Source: Streptomyces sp. MJM8645
GTDB taxonomy: Bacteria; Actinomycetota; Actinomycetes; Streptomycetales; Streptomycetaceae
Direction of reading: 5' to 3'
NCBI RefSeq assembly: GCF_001625365.1
Contig: NZ_LJJF01000003.1
Location: 62,001 to 126,000 of the forward strand
DNA length: 64,000 nucleotides
The position numbers and the translations under genes were made by a program. The notes under the pieces are model-generated. The model had not been told where the DNA came from. It did not search any database and worked only from the letters and a program-made list of their open reading frames with translations. Of this stretch, positions 49,572-58,133 are shown in pieces (the first letter of the stretch is position 1; each line of letters opens with the position of its first letter).

Positions 49572-50453
49572 CTACGCGCGAAGGTGTTCCAGTGCCTTCT
49601 CCAGCGCGTCCTCAGCGGCAACCGCCACGTCCGGCTCCACGCCAACGCCCTCCCAGTTGGTGCCGGTGACCGGGTTGATCGAGCGGGCCGCCGGCACGGT
49701 CACCGTCACATGCGGCGCAACAGGAATACGGGCCGTCGGGTGGGCGCCACCACGCGTCGTCTGCCCGACCAGCGTCGCCCGCTTGAGCACCTTCAGGTTG
49801 TACGACAGCTCCTCCCCACCGGAGAAAGTGAAGTCGCTGGTCAGCACCGCCACCGGCCGGTCCGAATAGCGCGGCGCGGCGAGGTGCCCGAGGGTCCAGT
49901 ACTGGCGGGTGGAGTCGGTAGCCCGGTCGTAGATGTCGTTGAGGTGCACCTCGTCGTCAGCGAAGAAGTAGCTGCACCACAGCTGAACGCCCTCCGGTGA
50001 GCCGCCGCTGCACTGCCGCAGGTCGATGACCAACGCCTCGGTGGAAGCGACCAATTGCATCGCGGCGGCGATCGCGGGACCGCCCACCCCGGCCGGGGGA
50101 ATCATGCGCAGATCGAGGTAGCCGATGTTGCCGTCGAGTTGCTCTGCCCGCCGGATGCCGTAGTTCTTCTCCCGGGCGTACCGCTCGAACCGGGCCCGGG
50201 CGACGTCCTCCGGCTCCTCGTCCATCGACTGCGGCTCCTCGCTCCACAACAGCCGCAGGTGCTTGTCCGGACACACCCCCTGCAAGTCCTCCGTGACCCG
50301 CTCGCACAGCCCCCGCTCGTCCAGGCCCTCATAAGCGCCTTCCGCCAGCCGGTTCCGGATCGCCACTTCAATGGCCGCCGTCTTCTCGGGGAACACGTAA
50401 CCAGCGGTGATCCGGGCGAGGGCGGTGTCGACTATCGCTCCATGAGTGATCAT
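49572..50453 (-). CDS. S41-family peptidase-like protein
   Basis: 293 residues from the ATG at 50453. N-terminal helices (ITAGYVFPEKTAAIEVAIRNRLAEG) resemble IRBP/TSP proteins. The core has GNIGYLDLRMIPP, LVIDLRQCSGGSPEGV, DRPVAVLTSDFTFSGGEELSYNLK with the expected Ser, and RATLVGQTTRGGAHP. No PDZ domain or signal peptide is present, so it is a small intracellular member. Function unknown. Confidence 0.85.
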   Translation of the reverse strand: MITHGAIVDTALARITAGYVFPEKTAAIEVAIRNRLAEGAYEGLDERGLCERVTEDLQGVCPDKHLRLLWSEEPQSMDEEPEDVARARFERYAREKNYGIRRAEQLDGNIGYLDLRMIPPAGVGGPAIAAAMQLVASTEALVIDLRQCSGGSPEGVQLWCSYFFADDEVHLNDIYDRATDSTRQYWTLGHLAAPRYSDRPVAVLTSDFTFSGGEELSYNLKVLKRATLVGQTTRGGAHPTARIPVAPHVTVTVPAARSINPVTGTNWEGVGVEPDVAVAAEDALEKALEHLRA

Positions 50454-50610
50454 TCGCGCGATCGTAGGGCAAGGCCGACCCGATGCCCAGCGGTTTCTCA
50501 GCGAACTCCTCACCGTCACCCCCTCCCCCGGCCCCGCATCAAACCCGCCCTCACCCACTGCCGCACCCAAGCCCAAGCCCAAGCCGCCCACCCATGAGCA
50601 ACACCCCACC

Positions 50611-50648
50611 GTGCGCAGGAAGTCGCCCCCGCCGGCTTCCTGCGCAGC
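50611..50648. repeat. solitary B-type palindrome
   Basis: GTGCGCAGGAAGTCG and CGGCTTCCTGCGCA form the same hairpin as the B elements near litR, 34 kb away, with a G/T wobble. No A element accompanies it. Confidence 0.75.
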
Positions 50649-50670
50649 GCGGTCGGCTCGTCCAGGTCAG

Positions 50671-50706
50671 CCGGGCGCCACTCGCGGACATGCGAGTGGC
50701 GCCCGG
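50671..50706. repeat. 15-base-arm palindrome
   Basis: CCGGGCGCCACTCGC (50671-50685) pairs perfectly with 50692-50706 around GGACAT. It is unrelated in sequence to the B element 23 bases before it. No gene lies in this stretch. Confidence 0.7.
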
Positions 50707-50799
50707 GGCGGCCGGACCTCAGGGCCGCCATCCGCCGACACCCTCCACTTCCACTCGCCTCGGCACCACACGGCGGTTTCTAGGGGCCTTCGTGTGTTC

Positions 50800-50826
50800 T
50801 GGGCCTGTTGGAATCCAACAGGCCCA
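50800..50826. repeat. 13-base-arm palindrome with one-base loop
   Basis: TGGGCCTGTTGGA, A, TCCAACAGGCCCA. It is the third inverted repeat within 220 bases in the gap between the S41 peptidase and DUF6879 genes. The gap from 50454 to 50972 shows no convincing coding frame. Confidence 0.7.
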
Positions 50827-50972
50827 AGGGCAACGCCGGCCGTGGGATACGTCCGGCTCATCTGCGGCTCTGGCCGGGTTCGTGCAATGTCGTGCATGCC
50901 GGGTTGTGATTCTGATTCGCAGGGTTGACGGTGGTGCGCGTCCTCGCAACTCCGCAGGCGTTGGAGATCGTC

Positions 50973-51259
50973 ATGGCCCTGGGTTTCGTGGGCATCGACC
51001 CCGGCACGGGCGGCGGAGGTCATCGTGCAGAGCTGGGCGGCCGATGACGCGCTCTGCGAGAAGATCGCAGGGACCGGGTGGGTTCCCGGCCGCACGCTCG
51101 GGATTCCCGCTCGGGATCCCCCCTCATGAGTCCGTGATCCGGATCCCGGCCCGCATGGCGCCGATCCTGAAGGAGGCTGTCGAACGTGTCGAACGTGCCC
51201 GACTTCGCCGCGCTGCTGAGGAGCGCTCAGAGGACCGCGGTTCACCTGGAGATGCGTGA
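50973..51259 (+). pseudogene. frame-disrupted small gene upstream of DUF6879
   Basis: Three reading frames in sequence give pieces of one small actinobacterial protein: MALGFVGIDPGTGGGG from 50973, then EVIVQSWAADDALCEKIAG from about 51016 in the next frame, then PPHESVIRIPARMAPILKEA from 51122 in the third. Intact relatives of this kind start with FVGxDP and end in PARM-like text, and precede DUF6879 genes. The conserved C-P segment is missing. I infer a decayed gene; its 3' part overlaps the DUF6879 start at 51186. Confidence 0.5.
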
Positions 51260-51713
51260 CGCCTACGCCGTGGGCGACGAGGCCGAGGAGATCGACCGCT
51301 TCGCCCGCACCGGCGGGATCGAGCTGGACCCCGAAGCGTCGTGGTGGCCCGAGTGGCTGGGACTCGTCCGCGAGACGGTCGGTCGTGGCGTGGTCATGCG
51401 GCGGGCCCGGGTCGTGTCCGAGCCGGTGACCGACTACATCCGGTGGGAGCACGCGGTCACCCCGATGAACCTGGCGGCCGGGGAACTGGTTCGGTGGCTG
51501 CCGAGGAGTCAGGCATCGGACATCGCGCTGCCGGGGAACGACTTCTGGCTGATCGACGACAAGCTGGTGCTGTTCCACTTCTTCACGGGGTACGGCGACT
51601 GGGCCGAGCCCGGGTTCGCCTTCTTTGAGGACTCCGCGACGGTTCGTCTCGTCTCCTGCGCGTTCGAGGCCGTGTGGGAGCGTGGCACCCCGCACGACAA
51701 GTACAGCGTCTGA
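51186..51713 (+). CDS. DUF6879 family protein
   Basis: 175 residues from a GTG with AAGGAGG 8 bases upstream. It carries HLEMRDAYAVGDEAEEI, SWWPEWLGLVRETV, RARVVSEPVTDYIRWEH, RWLPRSQASDIALPGNDFWLIDD and FEAVWERGTPHDKY, the full pattern of DUF6879, which is usually encoded with XRE/DUF397 modules. No XRE gene is adjacent here. The upstream partner gene is degenerate. Confidence 0.88.
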   Translation: MSNVPDFAALLRSAQRTAVHLEMRDAYAVGDEAEEIDRFARTGGIELDPEASWWPEWLGLVRETVGRGVVMRRARVVSEPVTDYIRWEHAVTPMNLAAGELVRWLPRSQASDIALPGNDFWLIDDKLVLFHFFTGYGDWAEPGFAFFEDSATVRLVSCAFEAVWERGTPHDKYSV

Positions 51714-51914
51714 CCTGCCTTTACCTGCGAACACCGGACTGCCCGCCCCTCCTGCGGCGAACGCGTCAGCCCATCGACACGATGGGGTGGTCGCCAACCG
51801 GTTGCCGGAAGCCGGGAAGGAGAGGCGGGGCGGCGCCGCGTTCCCCGGCCTGGCGCCACGCGATGCGGCGGAGCGCCAGGCCGGGGAAGAGGGGCCCGGG
51901 TCTTTCGGGCTTCG

Positions 51915-53177
51915 CTAGGTGCGGGCGGCGGCGGTGCGGGTGCGGCGGGAGAGGGAGTCCAGGACGACGGCGGCGAGCAGGACGGCGCCGGTGATCATGT
52001 ACTGGATGGCCTGGGCGGCGTGGACCATGTCCAGGCCAGTGGTGATGGACTGGATCACCAGGATGCCCAGCAGCGCGGACCAGGTCTTGCCGCGGCCGCC
52101 GAAGAGGCTGGTGCCGCCGATGACGGCGGCGGCGATCGCGCTCATCAGGACGTTGCCGCCGCCCAGTTGCTTGTCGGCGGAGCCCTGCTGGGAGGCGTAG
52201 AACAGCCCGCCCAGGCCGGCCAGGAACGCGGACAGCATGAAGACGGAGATCCGCACCCGGGCCACGTTGACGCCGGCGCGCCGGGCGGCCTCCACGCCGC
52301 CGCCGACCGCGAAGATCTGGCGCCCGTAGGAGGTGCGGCGCAGGACGAAGTCGGTGAGGACGACGACGCCCACCAGCACGACCAGGGGCAGCGGCAGGCC
52401 GCGGTCCTGGTTGAGGGCGTAGGCGGTGGCGAGGGTGAGCACGGCCAGGGCGCCGGTGCGGATGGCGGTGTCGGCGGTGGGGCGGGCGGTGAGGCCGGCG
52501 GCGGTACGCCGGCGGGCGGTGCGCAGGTGGGCGAGCAGGTAGAGGGCTGGGGCGAGGACCGCCAGGGCCCAGGCGTAGGCGATGTCGCCGTCGCCGAGGA
52601 AGGTGGTGTCGAGGGTGGCGATGAGGCCGCCGTGGCGGTTGTTGACGGTGCCGAGGTCGCCCAGGACGTACTCCTGCAGGCCGCTCCAGGTGAGCATGCC
52701 GGCGAGGGTGACGACGAAGGCGGGGACGCCGACGCGGGCGAAGAAGAGGCCGTGCAGCAGGCCCATGGCGGTGGCCGCGGCGAGGGCGGCGAGCACGGCG
52801 AGCCATTCGGCGACGCCCTGGCGCACGGCGAGGACGGCGGCGAGGGCGGCGCTGGCGCCGGCGACGGAGCCCAGGGAGAGGTCGATCTCGCCGAGGATGA
52901 GGACGAAGACGACGCCGACGGCGATGAGGCCGGGGCCGGCGATGAAGCGGGTGATGTTGGTGAGGTTGTCGGCCTGGAGGAAGTGGCCGGTGACGGACTG
53001 GAAGATGACGGCGATCAGGATGAGGCCGACGACGACGGGCAGGGAGCCGAGTTCGCCGGCGGCCAGGCGCCGGCGGGCGGCCTCCAGGTAGCCGGCGGGG
53101 CCGGCGGCCCGGGTGTGCAGGCGGGGGTCGGCGCCGGGGGCCGCGGGGGTGTCGGCGGGGGTGCTGGGCGTGGTCAT
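51915..53177 (-). CDS. sugar ABC transporter permease
   Basis: 420 residues from the ATG at 53177, overlapping the ATPase stop by four bases. It has about ten hydrophobic helices and the permease motif GEIDLSLGSVAGASAALAAVL, plus GVPAFVVTLAGMLTWSGL and NVLMSAIAAAVIGGTSLFGG, typical of the ribose/xylose class (XylH-like). It forms one operon with the ATPase and the binding protein. Sugar specificity is not readable; xylose is plausible. Confidence 0.9.
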   Translation of the reverse strand: MTTPSTPADTPAAPGADPRLHTRAAGPAGYLEAARRRLAAGELGSLPVVVGLILIAVIFQSVTGHFLQADNLTNITRFIAGPGLIAVGVVFVLILGEIDLSLGSVAGASAALAAVLAVRQGVAEWLAVLAALAAATAMGLLHGLFFARVGVPAFVVTLAGMLTWSGLQEYVLGDLGTVNNRHGGLIATLDTTFLGDGDIAYAWALAVLAPALYLLAHLRTARRRTAAGLTARPTADTAIRTGALAVLTLATAYALNQDRGLPLPLVVLVGVVVLTDFVLRRTSYGRQIFAVGGGVEAARRAGVNVARVRISVFMLSAFLAGLGGLFYASQQGSADKQLGGGNVLMSAIAAAVIGGTSLFGGRGKTWSALLGILVIQSITTGLDMVHAAQAIQYMITGAVLLAAVVLDSLSRRTRTAAART

Positions 53178-53959
53178 GCGGCGTCCTCCTCCTCGGTGTG
53201 GCGGGCCTGGCGCCGGGCGTGGGCGTTGTCGGTGGCTCCGGTGATGGCGGAGACGATCTGCTCCTGGGTGGTGCCGGCGACGGGGAAGACGCCGTTGTTG
53301 CGGCCCAGGCGCAGGACGGCGACGGTGTCGGCGACGGCCCGCACGTCGGCCATGTTGTGGCTGACGAGGACGACGGCCAGGCCGCGTTCGCGCAGCCGCT
53401 CGACGAGGTCGAGGACCTGGGCGGTCTGTTCGACGCCGAGGGCGGCGGTGGGCTCGTCCAGGATGACGAGGGCGGGCTCGCCGACCAGGGCACGGGCGAT
53501 GGCGACGACCTGGCGCTGGCCGCCGGAGAGCGCGGCGACGGGGGTGCGCACGTCGGGGATGCGGATGGCGAGGGTGTCGAGGAGTTCGCGGGCGTGCTGC
53601 TCCATGGCGACCTCGTCCAGGAGCCCGTGGCGGCGTTTCTCGCGTCCGAGGAACAGGTTCGCGATGACGTCGAGGTTGTCGCACAGGGCGAGGTCCTGGT
53701 AGACGGTGGCGATGCCGAGGGCCTGGGCGTCCTGGGGGCGGGTCAGGCGCACGGGCTCGCCGTGCCAGGTGATGGTGCCCTCGTCGACGGGGTGGACGCC
53801 GGCGATGGTCTTGACGAGGGTGGACTTGCCGGCGCCGTTGTCGCCGACGAGGGCGAGGACTTCGCCGGGGTGGACGTCGAGGCCGACATCGGTGAGGGCC
53901 TGGACGGCACCGAAGCGCTTGGAGACCGAGCGCAGCTGGAGGACGGGTGCGCCTGTCAC
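53174..53959 (-). CDS. sugar ABC transporter ATP-binding protein
   Basis: 261 residues, one nucleotide-binding domain: GDNGAGKSTL (Walker A), TVYQDLALCDNLDV (Q-loop), LSGGQRQVVAIARAL (signature), LVILDEPTAAL (Walker B) and VLVSHNM (H-loop). Many sugar importers of this class use a duplicated ATPase of about 500 residues; this is the single-domain type, as in XylG/FrcA-like systems. It lies between the binding protein and the permease. Confidence 0.92.
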   Translation of the reverse strand: MTGAPVLQLRSVSKRFGAVQALTDVGLDVHPGEVLALVGDNGAGKSTLVKTIAGVHPVDEGTITWHGEPVRLTRPQDAQALGIATVYQDLALCDNLDVIANLFLGREKRRHGLLDEVAMEQHARELLDTLAIRIPDVRTPVAALSGGQRQVVAIARALVGEPALVILDEPTAALGVEQTAQVLDLVERLRERGLAVVLVSHNMADVRAVADTVAVLRLGRNNGVFPVAGTTQEQIVSAITGATDNAHARRQARHTEEEDAA

Positions 53960-54044
53960 ATGAACCTTCTTCTGCGGTGGTGGACTTGGACCCGGGTCGA
54001 GCTGGGCGGCTGGGCGGGGCCGGCTGGGCGGCTGGGCGGGCTGG

Positions 54045-55139
54045 CTACTTGAGGCCGGCGGCGGCGCAGGCGGCGGCGTAGTCGGCGGTGCAGATGTCGG
54101 AGACCTTGTAGAGGCCGTCGGCGACGACGGTGGTGGCGATGTTGGCCTTGGTGACGACCTTGGCGTCCAGGAACTTGGCGGGGATGGCCTTGTCGGTGGC
54201 GCTGTCGACGGTGGCGGTGGCGACGGTCTTGACGTCCTTGCCCTTGAGGAGGGCGACGGCCAGTTCGGCGGCGGAGTCGGCGAGCGGGCGGTAGGCCTTG
54301 TAGATGGTGAAGGCCTGGTCGCCGTTGACGATGCGCTGGATGGCGTCGAGGCCGGCGTCCTGTCCGCCGACGGGGACCTTGATGCCGGCGCCGTGGAGCT
54401 GGGTGATGATGGCGCCGGCCATGCCGTCGTTGGCGGAGTAGACGGCCTGGAAGCCGTTCTTGCCGAGCTGGGTGACGGCGGCGCCGATCTTCTGGCCGGC
54501 GATGGTGGCGTCCCACTGGCCGGACTGCTCGTAGACGATCTTCTTGACCTTGGCGTCGAGGACCTTGTGGGCGCCGGTCTTGAAGTCGGCGGCGTTGGGG
54601 TCGGCCTCGTCGCCGTTGATCATGGCGACGTTGGCGTCGGCGGCCTGCGGGCCGAGGGCGTCGACGAGGGCCTGGCCCTGGAGTTCGCCGACCTTCTCGT
54701 TGTCGAAGGAGACGTAGGCGGCGACCGGTCCGGTGGCCAGGCGGTCGTAGGCGACGACCTTGACGCCCTTGGCGGCGGCCTCCTGGACCCAGCCCTGGGT
54801 GGACTTGGCGTTGTAGGGGTCCAGGATGATCACCTTCACGCCCTGGGCGAGGAGGGTGTCGAACTGTTGCTTCTGCTTGGCGGCGCTGCCCTCGGCGTTG
54901 TTGTAGAGGACCTTGCAGTCCGCGCACAGGGCGGCGACCTTGGCCTCGACGAAGGGGCGGTCGAAGGATTCGTAGCGGGTGGAGGAGGCGTTCTCGGGTA
55001 GGAGCAGCCCGATGGACTTGCCGTCTCCGGAGGCGGCCGCGTCCTTCTTGTCGCCGCCCGCCTTGCCGCAGGCGGCCATGGACAGGGCCAGTGAGATGCC
55101 GGTGGTGGCGATGAGGACGCGACGCAGTGCTGCGTTCAT
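54045..55139 (-). CDS. periplasmic-type sugar-binding lipoprotein
   Basis: 364 residues. The lipobox LSMAAC at about 24 gives a lipid-anchored protein. The type I binding fold shows SIGLLLPENASSTRYESFDRP, LLAQGVKVIILDPYNA, GVKVVAYDRLATGPVAAYVSFDN and YSANDGMAGAIITQL, as in xylose-binding XylF. It precedes the ATPase and permease genes. GGGAGAGG precedes the ATG, and a promoter lies at 55190-55218. Confidence 0.9.
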   Translation of the reverse strand: MNAALRRVLIATTGISLALSMAACGKAGGDKKDAAASGDGKSIGLLLPENASSTRYESFDRPFVEAKVAALCADCKVLYNNAEGSAAKQKQQFDTLLAQGVKVIILDPYNAKSTQGWVQEAAAKGVKVVAYDRLATGPVAAYVSFDNEKVGELQGQALVDALGPQAADANVAMINGDEADPNAADFKTGAHKVLDAKVKKIVYEQSGQWDATIAGQKIGAAVTQLGKNGFQAVYSANDGMAGAIITQLHGAGIKVPVGGQDAGLDAIQRIVNGDQAFTIYKAYRPLADSAAELAVALLKGKDVKTVATATVDSATDKAIPAKFLDAKVVTKANIATTVVADGLYKVSDICTADYAAACAAAGLK

Positions 55140-55189
55140 GGGGGTGCCTCTCCCTGACGTCGCCGCGGCTCTGCGGCGGGGTGGGGGGA

Positions 55190-55218
55190 GTTAAACCTGA
55201 ACGCGTACATGACGTCAA
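55190..55218 (-). promoter_or_regulatory. promoter of the sugar ABC operon
   Basis: On the minus strand TTGACG (55218-55213) and TTTAAC (55195-55190) are 17 bases apart, about 50 bases before the binding-protein start. TGACGTCA overlaps the -35, and AATTTACTTATTG just upstream is a plausible ROK-type repressor site. Confidence 0.6.
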
Positions 55219-55380
55219 TAAGTAAATTCAGACTGCGGGCGATGCGCCTCTACTCGTTATCTTCATGAACACTGACGGGGAGTTGAAACCTGGAGGAAGC
55301 TCCAAATGACGGAACGGCGGCGCCCGTTGCGGGGCCCGCCGTTCAAGAGTCGATCAACCTGTCGGGGTGTCAGGGAGGTG

Positions 55381-55413
55381 GGGCGCCCGCCGCCCCCCGT
55401 GCGGCGGGCGCCC
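55381..55413 (-). terminator. terminator of the cysteine-containing secreted protein gene
   Basis: GGGCGCCCGCCGC (55381-55393) and 55401-55413 pair perfectly, about 70 bases past the stop. Between them and the stop a GCGCGGTGGTACCGGT unit occurs twice (about 55419-55450). Nothing else is seen in the 341-base gap apart from the ABC promoter. Confidence 0.65.
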
Positions 55414-55480
55414 CCGTGCGCGGTGGTACCGGTGCGCGGTGGTACCGGTGCGTCAGGGGCAGTGCGTCGGGAACGACGCG

Positions 55481-55855
55481 TCAGGGGCGGTCGAGGGTGA
55501 TCGAGTTGATCGGGCCCAGGTCGTACCAGACGCCGTTCTGCGCCGGGATGTCGTAGACGCAGCTGCCGCCGCCCGAGCCCTTGCACAGGTGGGCGTGGGC
55601 GCCGCCGGACTGGTTGTTGAGGACCCAGTGGTTGCCGTACTGGTTGCTCAGGTTGTGCGCGCCGTAGCTCCAGTACACCTCGCTCGGGGCCGAGGCCGGG
55701 TTCTGGTTCTGCGGGTAGACGCAGACCGCCCCGTACGGACAGCCCGCCCAGGAGCCGTCGGCGGCGCCGGCGCTGCCGGCGCCCAGGGTGGTCAGGGTGG
55801 TCAGGGCCGCGGTCGCGAGGGCGAGGGTGGCGACGGCGTGGGTGATCCTGCGCAT
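55481..55855 (-). CDS. small secreted cysteine-containing protein, inhibitor I36-like
   Basis: 124 residues. The signal peptide (MRRITHAVATLALATAALTT) is cut near AGAAD. The mature part begins SWAGCPYGAVCVYPQNQNP, recalling the CPxGxVCxY start of streptomycete peptidase inhibitor I36 proteins, with a second cysteine pair (LCKGSGGGSC). It is probably a small disulfide-linked beta fold. Confidence 0.72.
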   Translation of the reverse strand: MRRITHAVATLALATAALTTLTTLGAGSAGAADGSWAGCPYGAVCVYPQNQNPASAPSEVYWSYGAHNLSNQYGNHWVLNNQSGGAHAHLCKGSGGGSCVYDIPAQNGVWYDLGPINSITLDRP

Positions 55856-55998
55856 GGATGGTTCTCCCTTGGCTGGTGAGCGGCCTGACGTGGGGTCCGG
55901 CCGGTGCTCAGCAGCCTAGGAACGCGGGCGCGGCGGCGGTCCCTGACATCCGACAGGGGCGCGCCGCCGCACTCCGGGAGCCGGCCCGCCGGCTCGCT

Positions 55999-56040
55999 GG
56001 GCTAGAGCTCGCGGGGCTAGAGCTCGCGGGGCTAGAGCTT
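55999..56040. repeat. tandem 15-base repeat carrying stop codons
   Basis: GGGCTAGAGCTCGCG occurs two and three-quarter times. The last copy contains the TAG stop of the metallopeptidase gene (minus strand), and each further copy repeats an in-frame TAG. Confidence 0.75.
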
Positions 56041-56928
56041 GCCGAAGGTGTCGCACTGGGCGAGGTCGCCGGTGCGGTAGCCGGTGGTGAACCAGGTCTT
56101 GCGCTGCTCGGAGGAGCCGTGGGTCCAGCCCTCCGGGTTGACCCGGCCGGTGGCCTGCTTCTGGATCCGGTCGTCGCCGACGGCCGCGGCCGCGTCCAGG
56201 CCCTGGGCGATGTCCTGGTCGGTGAGGGAGGCGATCAGCGGCCGCCCGGTGGAGGGCTGCGGGGTGGTGGTGGCGTGGTGCGCCCACACCCCGGCGTAGC
56301 AGTCGGCCTGGAGTTCCAGCTTCACGGAGGCGCTGTTGGCGCCCTGGCGGTCGCTGCCCACCTTCTGCATGGTGCCGAGGAGGTTCTGGAGGTGGTGGCC
56401 GTACTCGTGGGCGACGACGTAGGACTCGGCGAAGGGCCCGCCCTTGGCGCCGAAGCGGGCCGAGAGCTCGTTGAAGAAGCCGAGGTCGAAGTAGGCCTTG
56501 CGGTCGCCGGGGCAGTAGAACGGGCCGACGGCGGAGGTCGCCGGGCCGCAGGCGGTGGAGACCTGACCGGTGAACAGCACCGTCTCGGCGTTGCGGTACG
56601 CGGTGCCCGTGCGCTTGGGCAGTTCGGCGCGCCAGAACTCCTGCACGCTGTTGGTGACCGCCACGATCCGGCAGTCCTGGCGCCGGTTGGCGTCTGCGCC
56701 GGTCTTGCAGGCCTGCTGCACCTCGCCGGCGGTGTGCGCGCCGTTGGAGGTGGTGGAGCCGCCGCCGGAGGACAGGCCCAGCAGCTGGGGGTCCACACCC
56801 AGGACGACCGCGAACAGCACGACGATCAGGCCCACCGCCCCGCCGCCGATGGCGACCTTCCCGCCCGGGATCCCGCGCCGGTCGTCCACCTGCGAGGTGT
56901 CGAGGTCGCCCTGGTCGTCGAACTGCAT
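56032..56928 (-). CDS. membrane-anchored neutral zinc metallopeptidase (YpfJ-like)
   Basis: 298 residues. A short N-terminal tail and one membrane segment (VAIGGGAVGLIVVLFAVVL) precede the catalytic domain. The zinc site is VVAHEYGHHLQNLLG and the distal glutamate lies in LELQADCYAGVWAHHA, the pattern of the YpfJ (KPN_02809) peptidase family. FYCPGDRKAYFDLGFF is also characteristic. It is a membrane-bound peptidase facing outwards, of unknown substrate. Confidence 0.9.
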   Translation of the reverse strand: MQFDDQGDLDTSQVDDRRGIPGGKVAIGGGAVGLIVVLFAVVLGVDPQLLGLSSGGGSTTSNGAHTAGEVQQACKTGADANRRQDCRIVAVTNSVQEFWRAELPKRTGTAYRNAETVLFTGQVSTACGPATSAVGPFYCPGDRKAYFDLGFFNELSARFGAKGGPFAESYVVAHEYGHHLQNLLGTMQKVGSDRQGANSASVKLELQADCYAGVWAHHATTTPQPSTGRPLIASLTDQDIAQGLDAAAAVGDDRIQKQATGRVNPEGWTHGSSEQRKTWFTTGYRTGDLAQCDTFGKL

Positions 56929-57182
56929 GCCCCTGCCCGCTTCTGTCGTGTTTGTCAGTACTGGTGACGGTCTGTGCCGGTGACGGCCCGCCCAGCCTAC
57001 GGGCAGCGGGCGCCGGCGCGGCGCAGCGGGGGCGGGGGCGGCAGGGGCCGGGCGGGGGCGGGGTCGGGCGGCGACTGCGGACGTGGCCGTGGCCGTGGCC
57101 GTGGCGATCGGGCACCGCTCCCCCGGGGCCGCGTGTGCCGTCCTGGATCACCATCCGACCCGGCCGATGGACTGACGATTCG

Positions 57183-58085
57183 TCAACTCCGGATGCGGGT
57201 ACCGGATTCGGCCGTGACGGAGACCTCGGCAGGGCGGGCGGGCCCGCGGGGGCGGCCGAGCAGGACGCCGGCCAGGACCAGCGCCAGCCCGCATACCTGG
57301 CGCACGCCGAGCCCCTCCCCCGCGAGGCCGGCGCCCAGCAGGACGCCGGCGAGCGGGTTGAGCAGGCCGAGCAGCCCGACCGTGCCGGCCGGCAGGTGGC
57401 GCAGGCCCGCGAACCAGAGGGCGAAGGCGAGGGCGGTGGCCACCAGGGCGACGTAGCCGAAGGCCGGGAGCGTGCGGGCGTCCATCGCCGGGGGCGCGCC
57501 CTCCGCGGCGGCGGCCAGGGGCAGCAGCATCAGGCCGCCGGCGGTCAGCTGCCAGGAGGTGACGGCCAGTGGGTCCGCGCCCGCGCGCCAGCGGGCGGCC
57601 AGCACGTAGCCGACGCAGGAGACCAGCATCGCCGCCACCGACGCCGCCAGCCCGGCCCTGCTGACCGCGCCGCCCGCGCCGAGCAACGTGAGCGCCACCC
57701 CGCCCAGGCCCACCACCGCGCCGACCAGGTGGGCGCGGTGCGGGCGCTGCCCGGCCAGTGCCCAGGCGGTGAGCAGCATCGCCAGCGGGGAGGCGGCCAT
57801 GACGGTGGCGGCGGTGCTGGTGGGCAGCAGTTGGGAGGCGAGGTAGAGCAGGACGAAGAACACCGCGGTGTTGAGCAGTCCGAGCAGGGCGCTGCGCCAC
57901 CACCAGGGCCCGTGCGGGCGGCGGCGGGACAGGGTGAGCAGGACCAGTCCGGCGGGCAGGGCGCGCAGGGCCGCGCCCCACAGGGGCCGGTCGGCGGGCA
58001 GGTAGGCGTGGGTGACGTAGTAGTTGGCGCCCCAGGCGAGTGGCGCGACCGCGGTCAGCAGGACCCACCGCAGATTGGCTTCCAT
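57183..58085 (-). CDS. EamA/DMT-superfamily transporter
   Basis: 300 residues from the ATG at 58085, with ten hydrophobic helices in two EamA halves (AWGANYYVTHAYLPADRPLWGAALRALPAG, then VSCVGYVLAARWRAGADPLAVTSWQL). These are drug/metabolite exporters. It is divergent from a MarR gene 48 bases away, with a palindrome between, so it is likely repressed by MarR until its substrate appears. Confidence 0.9.
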   Translation of the reverse strand: MEANLRWVLLTAVAPLAWGANYYVTHAYLPADRPLWGAALRALPAGLVLLTLSRRRPHGPWWWRSALLGLLNTAVFFVLLYLASQLLPTSTAATVMAASPLAMLLTAWALAGQRPHRAHLVGAVVGLGGVALTLLGAGGAVSRAGLAASVAAMLVSCVGYVLAARWRAGADPLAVTSWQLTAGGLMLLPLAAAAEGAPPAMDARTLPAFGYVALVATALAFALWFAGLRHLPAGTVGLLGLLNPLAGVLLGAGLAGEGLGVRQVCGLALVLAGVLLGRPRGPARPAEVSVTAESGTRIRS

Positions 58086-58096
58086 GGAAGGCAATA

Positions 58097-58114
58097 TACC
58101 TTCCTGGGAAGGTA
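58097..58114. promoter_or_regulatory. MarR operator between divergent genes
   Basis: TACCTTCC-TG-GGAAGGTA is a perfect palindrome. GGAAGG-N7-CCTTCC (about 58086-58104) overlaps it on the transporter side. TAGGAT (58122-58127), 6 bases before the marR ATG, is a leaderless -10 element. Confidence 0.8.
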
Positions 58115-58133
58115 CTGGCGGTAGGATGGCCCC

